Shown here: in pieces, positions 1-5,308 of the stretch
Layout of the letters: each line of letters begins with the position of its first letter
Numbering within the stretch: the stretch's first letter is position 1
Assembly: GCA_015661935.1 (NCBI GenBank)
Contig: DQVD01000325.1
Coordinates: 1 to 5,308, forward strand
Source of the DNA: Desulfocapsa sulfexigens
Lineage (GTDB): Bacteria; Desulfobacterota; Desulfobulbia; Desulfobulbales; Desulfocapsaceae
Direction: 5' to 3'
Length of the DNA: 5,308 nucleotides
Made by a program: the position numbers and the translations under genes
The notes under the pieces: generated by a model
Databases searched by the model: none
What the model saw: only the letters and a program-made list of their open reading frames with translations
What the model was told of the DNA's origin: nothing

Positions 1-36
1 GGTTCAGATCCAAACTTCCAGTAGAAGAAAAATAGT

Positions 37-1035
37 ATGGCATGCCTTCTAGCGGCGGATATTGGCGGGACAAAGAGTGATCTGGCAATTTTTGACCTTT
101 CACAGACAGCAGATAGTCCCCCTGTTCGCCGCAAGCGTTACCGCAACAGAGAATTTCAGAATTTTGATGCAATTCTTATAGATTTCCTGGGCAACTCTGA
201 AACACCGGAATTTGGGTGTTTCAGTGTTGCTGCGGTGATTCATCAGGGAACTGCTGCACTCACTAATCGAGACTGGATCGTTAGTGAAAAAGAGCTGAAA
301 CATTCTTTCGGATTTAAAGAAATCACCCTTATCAACGATCTTACAGCTATCTGCAGTGCTCTTCCATTTCTTCCTGAAAGTGAGTTATTAATGATTCAAC
401 CGGGAGTGATGCGGGAAAAAGGTGTTCGGGCAGTGATTGCACCCGGAACCGGACTTGGCGAAGGCTTTCTTATTGAACAGGAGTCCTGCTTCTTTCCTCA
501 AGGATCGGAGGGCGGACATTGTGATTTTGCACCACTCAATGATGAACAGGCAGAACTGCTCAACTATATGCAAAAAAAACATACTGCTGTCAGTTATGAA
601 CTCCTCTGTTCAGGAGTCGGTATTCCCAATATATTTGATTATCTGGAATCAACCGGGATTGATCGAGACCAGAAATATTTTGACAAAATAGCAGTGGCCG
701 ATGACCGAACCCCGCCAATTATAGAAGGGGCAGTAGCAAAGACACCCTGCACTTTGTGCCAAAAGACCTTATCTCTTTTTCTTGAAATCCTTGGTGCGGA
801 ATCGGGTAATCTGGCCCTAAAACTTTATCCCACCGGTGGTTTATTTATTGGTGGTGGTATCCTGCCTCGTATTGCAGAGCAAATTTCCTTTGATTCATTT
901 CTTGAAAATTTTAGACAAAAAGAAAAAATGGATCGACTCATGAAGTCATTTCCCATCTATCTTATATTGAAAAAGGATGCTGCACTTTTAGGCACTGCAA
1001 GTTATGGTCGTCTCCTTTTTTATAGTGGGAAATAG
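37..1035 (+). CDS. glk: Glucokinase (Glk family, ATP-dependent hexokinase)
   Basis: Predicted cytoplasmic enzyme that phosphorylates glucose to glucose 6-phosphate with ATP, feeding glycolysis and sugar-nucleotide synthesis. The 332-residue length is close to that of E. coli Glk (321). Visible motifs run in family order: the N-terminal phosphate-binding DIGGTK (residues 8-13), TN at 76-77 in the sugar-contact region, IND at 99-101 with the expected catalytic Asp101, the second ATP loop APGTGLGEG (135-143), the sugar-binding SEGGH (157-161, with Glu158 and His161), a later Glu188 in SYELL, and GGLFIGGGILPR (267-278). By alignment from memory, the E. coli residues Asn99, Asp100, Glu157, His160 and Glu187 all have counterparts. 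The ATG lies directly before the conserved core, so the start is well fixed, although only a weak purine stretch (GAAG at 24-27) precedes it. The SEGGH-type motif and the absence of a ROK-type cysteine cluster argue against a ROK kinase. Sugar specificity is inferred from the family. Confidence 0.93.
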   Translation: MACLLAADIGGTKSDLAIFDLSQTADSPPVRRKRYRNREFQNFDAILIDFLGNSETPEFGCFSVAAVIHQGTAALTNRDWIVSEKELKHSFGFKEITLINDLTAICSALPFLPESELLMIQPGVMREKGVRAVIAPGTGLGEGFLIEQESCFFPQGSEGGHCDFAPLNDEQAELLNYMQKKHTAVSYELLCSGVGIPNIFDYLESTGIDRDQKYFDKIAVADDRTPPIIEGAVAKTPCTLCQKTLSLFLEILGAESGNLALKLYPTGGLFIGGGILPRIAEQISFDSFLENFRQKEKMDRLMKSFPIYLILKKDAALLGTASYGRLLFYSGK

Positions 1036-1133
1036 CCAAATAGTAAGATATAGAGTATCATTTCAGAATACGATTAAACTGATCCTGCATCCCGGATTAC
1101 CAATATAATAGCAACATTTTCGCCGGAAACTCT
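1036..1133 (+). promoter_or_regulatory. Intergenic gap with a possible -10 box before the acyltransferase gene
   Basis: This 98-base AT-rich spacer separates glk from the acyltransferase gene. It contains a perfect TATAAT at 1104-1109, 24 bases before the GTG codon. No good -35 hexamer stands at 16-18 bases upstream; the best candidates near 1079-1085 match poorly. No intrinsic terminator is visible after glk, so read-through from glk is equally possible. A perfect -10 by itself is common by chance in AT-rich DNA. Confidence 0.25.
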
Positions 1134-2177
1134 GTGGCAGATATTCCACATAAAAACAACTTTGATCTTCTTCGTCTGGTACTGGCATTCAGTGTCTGCC
1201 TGGCTCACCTTAGTGAAGTAAGTGGGGTTCCTGAATTTCGTCCACTGAAACAGTTTTTCTATTCCGGGGTGGCTGTTGACTGTTTCTTTGTTGTCAGCGG
1301 TTTTCTTATTTTCAGAAGCTACAACCGATCATCAAACCTTCTATCCTATTGTAACAAACGAGTGCGGCGTATTTATCCTGCCTATTTAACGGTGGTTCTG
1401 CTTGCGGCCTTTCTCATTCCTTTTCTGACTGCGGCAACAGATCTTCTCTTTTCCGGACTCTGGTTCCGCTATCTCGTGTCTAATCTGGTTTTTCTCAATT
1501 TCCTGCAACCTGATCTTCCGGGAATTTTTACAGCCAACTCTCTCCAGGTTATAAATGCTCCACTCTGGACAATTAAAATCGAGATAATGTTTTATTGCTC
1601 GGTACCACTTATCTTTCTTCTTTTGAAAAACAGAAAGAAATGGATCGTTCTCAGTATCCTATATATTGCATCCGTTGGCTATGCTATGGTTCTTCTCCAT
1701 CTTCATCGCACAAGCGGACTTCCCATCTACCAGACGTTTGCCAAACAACTTCCCGGCCAACTTGTTTATTTTCTTGGTGGTGGTGGTATTTATCTCTATT
1801 TCTCCTTTTTTCAAAAACATTGTTTAAAGCTGCTGGTTCCATCTCTTCTTTTCCTGGTCAGTAAAGGTTACCTTCTGGTGCCTGCTCTCTATCCACTGGC
1901 CCTTGCAGTCACCGTCATCTTTTTTGCTGTCTATTTTCCCTATTCAGGAAACTTTGGGAAATATGGTGACATATCCTATGGTGTTTATATTTATCATTTC
2001 CCGATTATTCAAATATTCACTGCTTTTGACCTTTTCCGAGGGCACCCATGGCAAACATTTGCCTTTCTTATCCTGACAATTTTAGGTATGTCCACATTGT
2101 CATATCATTTTGTTGAACGCCCATTCCTCCGTAAAAGCTCCCATTACAGACAAGCTGCAGAGGAGCAGTCTTCTTGA
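1134..2177 (+). CDS. Membrane acyltransferase, Acyl_transf_3 (OafA/YrhL-like) family
   Basis: Integral inner-membrane O-acyltransferase, 347 residues with roughly ten hydrophobic segments and a short hydrophilic C-terminus. Members of this family transfer acetyl or other acyl groups to sugars of lipopolysaccharide, exopolysaccharide, peptidoglycan or glycolipids. Signature features are all present: NNFDLLRL with Arg14 followed by His25 in the first membrane segment (the conserved R...H pair), VAVDCFFVVSGFLIF (46-60), KRVRRIYPAY (75-84), LWTIKIEIMFY with Glu150 (144-154), DISYGVYIYHFP with His288 (279-290), and VERPF (327-331) at the end of the last segment. There is no fused SGNH hydrolase domain, so this is the stand-alone form. 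GTG at 1134 is the only usual start codon after the in-frame stop at 1080-1082 and places Arg14 at the normal distance; GGAAA at 1125-1129 is a weak ribosome site. The gene overlaps the following sugar kinase, which hints at a shared glycan role. The acceptor and acyl donor cannot be told from sequence. Confidence 0.9.
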   Translation: MADIPHKNNFDLLRLVLAFSVCLAHLSEVSGVPEFRPLKQFFYSGVAVDCFFVVSGFLIFRSYNRSSNLLSYCNKRVRRIYPAYLTVVLLAAFLIPFLTAATDLLFSGLWFRYLVSNLVFLNFLQPDLPGIFTANSLQVINAPLWTIKIEIMFYCSVPLIFLLLKNRKKWIVLSILYIASVGYAMVLLHLHRTSGLPIYQTFAKQLPGQLVYFLGGGGIYLYFSFFQKHCLKLLVPSLLFLVSKGYLLVPALYPLALAVTVIFFAVYFPYSGNFGKYGDISYGVYIYHFPIIQIFTAFDLFRGHPWQTFAFLILTILGMSTLSYHFVERPFLRKSSHYRQAAEEQSS

Positions 2178-2179
2178 TG
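2161..2179 (+). promoter_or_regulatory. Stop/start overlap with internal ribosome site
   Basis: The acyltransferase stop TGA (2175-2177) shares its A with an ATG (2177-2179), giving a TGATG overlap. AGGAG at 2161-2165, inside the last acyltransferase codons, is a good Shine-Dalgarno word 11 bases from this ATG and 8 bases from the alternative TTG at 2174. This arrangement usually means translational coupling, so the two proteins are probably made together. Confidence 0.65.
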
Positions 2180-3304
2180 ATACCAAATAACCCGCCAGAA
2201 GAAATAATCCGTCGTTTTTTTTCGGATTCTTCATCTATAAAAATATCCGCTCTTGGTGAGGGCAATATTAATGATACCTTTCTTGTTCGTACTGCAGAAA
2301 GAGTCATAGTCCTGCAACGAATCAATGACACTGTCTTTCCTGACCCAAACATTCTTATTAAAAACCTGCATAACCTGACTCAGCATCTGGCCTCATGTCC
2401 GGATACAACAGAGCAGCACTGGGAAGATGTTGTACTTATTTCTGCACTGGATGGATCACCTTCTGTACGTGACAATGAAGGATCCGTATGGCGAGCTCTG
2501 TCCTACATTAAAGACACTATTTGTTTTCCTCATGCAGAAACAGAGCTTCAGGCAGCACAAACGGGATGGGCACTTGGTCATTTCCATAAAAGACTCTTTG
2601 GGCTTACTATTGAAAAACTGCAGATTCCTCTTCCCGGGTTTCATAATCTCAGCGAGTATCTTAAGCAATACGAACACATTAACTCAAAACACATTGATAA
2701 CACTTCTTCTGATGTAATGTTTTGCCTACAAGCCATTAAAGATCACCGGAAAAGCGCACTGATTCTCGAAAAGACCTGTTCCAGAAAAAAAAATATCCCA
2801 GGAATTATCCATGGGGACCCCAAAATTGCAAATGTCCTCTTTGATAAAAAAAATGGTCTTGCTGTAAGCCTGATTGATCTGGATACCGTCGGCCCGGGAC
2901 TTCTGCAGCACGATATTGGTGATTGCCTTCGATCTGTCTGCAACAGAGGTGGAGAAGAGAGGAGAACTAATGATGTTACGTTTGATCTGGATTTTTGCGA
3001 AATAACTCTTACGGGATATTTCAAGGCAGCAGGAGCATTCCTTAGCCATTGGGACAGAGATTTAATATATGATGGTACAAAAGCCATCACCTATGAACTG
3101 GGCCTGCGTTTCTTCATGGATTATTTACAGGGAGGTATCTACTTTAAGTGCAGCAAACCGAAAGATATCCTAGAAAAAGCCCTGATACAATTTAAGTTAC
3201 TTCAGAATATTGTTACAAAGGAAAAAGCCATTCGTAGCTTATCCCTTGCTTCCTCGCTTCCGTATTCGGACAAAGCCAGTGCACAGAAGGGACTATTATC
3301 ATAA
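2177..3304 (+). CDS. APH-fold sugar kinase, N-acetylhexosamine 1-kinase (NahK)-like
   Basis: Predicted soluble phosphotransferase of the aminoglycoside phosphotransferase/choline kinase fold, 375 residues from ATG (376 if TTG at 2174 is used; numbering here is from TTG). Several stretches look like NahK-type proteins: GNINDTFLV (30-38), VLQRIN (46-51) followed by VFPDP and a helix, WRALSYI (106-112), GFHNLSEYL (155-163), the catalytic loop HGDPKIANVLFD (213-224; Asp215 as base, Asn220 for Mg), the IDLDTVGPGLLQHDIGD block (234-250; Asp235 or Asp237 for metal), and ELGLRFFMDYLQGGIYFK (308-325). The DLDT-x-x-PG pattern is typical of NahK-like enzymes and not of antibiotic kinases. NahK makes GlcNAc-1-phosphate or GalNAc-1-phosphate from the free sugar and ATP for salvage into UDP-sugars. 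The exact substrate here is unproven, and other sugars are possible. Translational overlap with the acyltransferase and proximity to glk fit a carbohydrate role. The gene has unusually long A and T runs but an intact frame. Confidence 0.8.
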   Translation: MIPNNPPEEIIRRFFSDSSSIKISALGEGNINDTFLVRTAERVIVLQRINDTVFPDPNILIKNLHNLTQHLASCPDTTEQHWEDVVLISALDGSPSVRDNEGSVWRALSYIKDTICFPHAETELQAAQTGWALGHFHKRLFGLTIEKLQIPLPGFHNLSEYLKQYEHINSKHIDNTSSDVMFCLQAIKDHRKSALILEKTCSRKKNIPGIIHGDPKIANVLFDKKNGLAVSLIDLDTVGPGLLQHDIGDCLRSVCNRGGEERRTNDVTFDLDFCEITLTGYFKAAGAFLSHWDRDLIYDGTKAITYELGLRFFMDYLQGGIYFKCSKPKDILEKALIQFKLLQNIVTKEKAIRSLSLASSLPYSDKASAQKGLLS

Positions 3305-4491
<1,187 letters not shown>

Positions 4492-4505
4492 TTACAAATG
4501 TAAGA

Positions 4506-4534
4506 TTCATAAAACAATTTAAGAATAATACGAT
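4506..4534 (+). promoter_or_regulatory. Weak sigma-70-like promoter candidate for yajC
   Basis: TTCATA (4506-4511) and TACGAT (4529-4534) each match the consensus at four of six positions and are separated by exactly 17 bases, in the AT-rich tgt-yajC gap. The distance to the yajC start is 75 bases. Chance matches of this quality are frequent in AT-rich DNA. No terminator follows tgt, so yajC may also be transcribed from the tgt promoter. Confidence 0.25.
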
Positions 4535-4567
4535 ACAGCTTAACGATCTTAAAAACACTTACAGTTC

Positions 4568-4593
4568 ATGATGGTTAAGTAACAAATCATCAT
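4568..4593 (+). promoter_or_regulatory. Leader hairpin just upstream of the yajC ribosome site
   Basis: ATGATGGTT (4568-4576) can pair with AATCATCAT (4585-4593) across an 8-base loop, giving nine pairs with one G-U. The stem ends four bases before the Shine-Dalgarno word. There is no T tract, so it is not a terminator. A structure here could affect ribosome access or mRNA stability, but the stem is AT-rich and may be fortuitous. Confidence 0.3.
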
Positions 4594-4597
4594 TAGC

Positions 4598-4602
4598 GGA
4601 GG
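4598..4602 (+). promoter_or_regulatory. Strong Shine-Dalgarno of yajC
   Basis: GGAGG lies seven bases before the ATG at 4610. It is the clearest ribosome binding site in the window and fixes the yajC start. The other genes have weak or overlapping sites, so yajC is probably translated at a higher rate than its neighbours. Confidence 0.85.
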
Positions 4603-4609
4603 AATTATC

Positions 4610-4951
4610 ATGACAGGAATAGCATACGCAGCAGGCGGAGGAGCAACAGGCGCAGCAGGAGGTTTTGCTTCTTTTATCCCACTTATTCTCATTTTTGGTG
4701 TCTTTTATTTTATGCTTATCAGGCCACAGCAGAAACAGGCCAAATTGCAGCAGCAGTTCCTGGATGACCTGAAAAACGGCAACAAAGTTGTTACCAAAGG
4801 TGGAATCCACGGAACCATCACCGGCCTGACTGATAGTGTTGTTACACTGGAAATTGCAGACAAGGTACGAATCAAAGTTTCCCGCTCGGCCATTGGCGGC
4901 CCACTCACAAAAGAGGGTGCCCCTGCTCCTGTTAAATCTGCTGGCGGTTGA
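4610..4951 (+). CDS. yajC: Preprotein translocase accessory subunit YajC
   Basis: Small single-pass inner-membrane protein (113 residues, the usual size) that associates with SecD and SecF, and so with the SecYEG protein export channel; its own role is accessory. Residues 1-18 are small and rich in Gly and Ala, followed by one membrane helix at about 19-37 (FIPLILIFGVFYFML). Directly after it comes the family signature IRPQQKQAK (37-45), then a cytoplasmic segment with NGNKVVTKGGIHGTI (56-70), matching the usual GDxVvTxGGixG pattern, and a strand-rich stretch ending near residue 96. The tail is short, with Pro, Ala and Gly. The gene sits 118 bases after tgt, the conserved order in proteobacteria. 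Unlike that arrangement, no secD follows; a terminator lies 46 bases after the stop. Confidence 0.95.
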   Translation: MTGIAYAAGGGATGAAGGFASFIPLILIFGVFYFMLIRPQQKQAKLQQQFLDDLKNGNKVVTKGGIHGTITGLTDSVVTLEIADKVRIKVSRSAIGGPLTKEGAPAPVKSAGG

Positions 4952-4971
4952 GGAATCGGCGGTTGCTGATT

Positions 4972-4988
4972 TTCTACAGTTTGTAGAA
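4972..4988 (+). other. Small perfect hairpin between yajC and its terminator
   Basis: TTCTAC (4972-4977) and GTAGAA (4983-4988) form a six-base perfect inverted repeat around a five-base loop, 20 bases after the yajC stop and 8 bases before the terminator A tract. It has no T tract. It may add 3'-end stability to the mRNA, or it may be chance. Confidence 0.3.
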
Positions 4989-4996
4989 CAGAGTAT

Positions 4997-5035
4997 AAAA
5001 AGGCAGGATCTCTTCTTGAGATTCTGCTTTTTTTT
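4997..5035 (+). terminator. Intrinsic terminator after yajC
   Basis: GCAGGATCTC (5003-5012) pairs with GAGATTCTGC (5018-5027) over a TTCTT loop, a ten-pair stem with one G-U, followed by eight T residues (5028-5035). An A tract at 4997-5001 faces the T tract, so the structure could also act weakly on the opposite strand. It should end the yajC transcript. Confidence 0.9.
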
Positions 5036-5138
5036 GTGTGTAGTTGGGCTCAATAGCACCTGACAGACTACAGACCTCATTTGTGCCTTACTCCTGAACT
5101 CCTGTCATAAAAAAACAAGAAAATCAGGCAGCAAAATA

Positions 5139-5179
5139 CGCTAAATATTCTGCACTTATCCGCTAAATATAATGTTAGC
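5139..5179 (+). repeat. Ten-base direct repeat with 22-base period plus an inverted half-site
   Basis: CGCTAAATAT occurs at 5139-5148 and again at 5161-5170, a centre-to-centre distance of 22 bases, close to two turns of the helix. TTAGC at 5175-5179 is the inverted form of the GCTAA core at 5162-5166. Such spacing fits binding of a dimeric regulator upstream of a gene to the right of the window, but no protein family is implied, and AT-rich repeats can arise by chance. Confidence 0.4.
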
Positions 5180-5191
5180 AGCCTACGGCTG
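5179..5191 (+). other. Short GC-rich hairpin
   Basis: CAGCC and GGCTG flank a TAC loop in this stretch, with outer GTTA (5174-5177) and TAAC (5195-5198) also complementary across a small internal loop. No T tract follows, so it is not a terminator. The role is unknown. Confidence 0.35.
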
Positions 5192-5240
5192 AAATAACTA
5201 AAATTGGTTTTCATCTGGCATCCACTTCCGAGAATGATTC

Positions 5241-5259
5241 ACACAGAAACTGTGTTTTT
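5241..5259 (+). terminator. Weak terminator-like hairpin
   Basis: ACACAG (5241-5246) and CTGTGT (5250-5255) form a six-pair stem with an AAA loop, running into five T residues (5255-5259). The stem is short and the T tract interrupted, so termination would be inefficient. There is no gene immediately to the left for it to serve, apart from read-through past the main terminator. Confidence 0.3.
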
Positions 5260-5308
5260 CCGATACATTGAAATATGGCAGGAAAGAAAACAAAAAAGGG
5301 CTGTCCCA

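Larger units (their letters stand above)
5036..5308. other. AT-rich intergenic region with no convincing gene
   Basis: These 273 bases after the terminator contain no open frame with recognisable protein features on either strand, and no RNA gene I can identify. They hold a pair of ten-base direct repeats, two short hairpins, and a GC-rich word after an A tract at the right edge. The region probably separates the yajC unit from a gene beyond the window. Confidence 0.6.

Noticed and set aside
37..1035. ROK-family kinase or regulator
   Set aside because: It lacks the ROK cysteine cluster and DNA-binding domain; the SEGGH and IND motifs match the Glk family.
2177..3304. Aminoglycoside resistance kinase
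   Set aside because: The fold family is the same, but the VLQRIN, DLDT-x-x-PG and ELGLRF...DYLQGG patterns fit NahK-like sugar kinases, and there is no resistance context.
4836..5063. Plus-strand open frame running through the terminator
   Set aside because: It overlaps yajC in another frame, crosses the intrinsic terminator and has no ribosome site or recognisable motif.
4559..5080. Minus-strand open frame opposite yajC
   Set aside because: It is the shadow of yajC and its terminator, has low-complexity Cys/Ser-rich translation, and shows no ribosome site or family motif.
5171..5200. Integron attC site suggested by GTTAGC and TAAC around a hairpin
   Set aside because: GTTAGCA does not fit the GTTRRRY core, the arms are too short, and there is no integrase or cassette context.
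5036..5308. CRISPR array or small tRNA-like gene
   Set aside because: Only one ten-base repeat pair exists with no regular spacers, and no cloverleaf arrangement could be found.

Overview
The window holds five complete plus-strand genes from an ordinary, moderately AT-rich bacterial chromosome. The wording of the tgt and yajC proteins suggests a Gram-negative proteobacterium-like organism, perhaps one of the sulfate-reducing Desulfobacterota (Desulfobulbales type). That placement is an inference from sequence style, because no marker gene is present.

Layout. (1) 37-1035: glucokinase of the bacterial Glk family. (2) After a 98-base gap, 1134-2177: a multi-pass membrane acyltransferase of the Acyl_transf_3 / OafA type, starting with GTG. 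(3) Overlapping its stop codon, about 2177-3304: a soluble APH-fold kinase that closely resembles N-acetylhexosamine 1-kinase (NahK). (4) After an AT-rich 56-base gap, 3361-4491: tRNA-guanine transglycosylase (tgt). (5) After a 118-base leader, 4610-4951: yajC, the small SecDF-associated membrane protein, with the only strong Shine-Dalgarno sequence in the window. A clear intrinsic terminator at 4997-5035 closes the transcript. The last 273 bases (5036-5308) hold no convincing gene. They contain a short direct repeat, a weak hairpin, and a GC-rich word at the very edge that could be half of a terminator or an element end.

How the genes relate. The first three form a sugar-related group: a hexose 6-kinase, a probable sugar 1-kinase, and a membrane O-acyltransferase that may decorate a surface glycan. 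The acyltransferase and 1-kinase are physically coupled by a TGATG overlap. tgt followed by yajC is the conserved proteobacterial order (queA-tgt-yajC-secD-secF), but here it lacks queA upstream, and a terminator stands where secD is usually found.

No CRISPR array, RNA gene, toxin-antitoxin pair, transposase or defence system is visible. The most useful leads are the acyltransferase/NahK-like pair, the separation of yajC from secDF, and the repeats in the 3'-terminal intergenic region. I see no firm evidence for a wholly new system.
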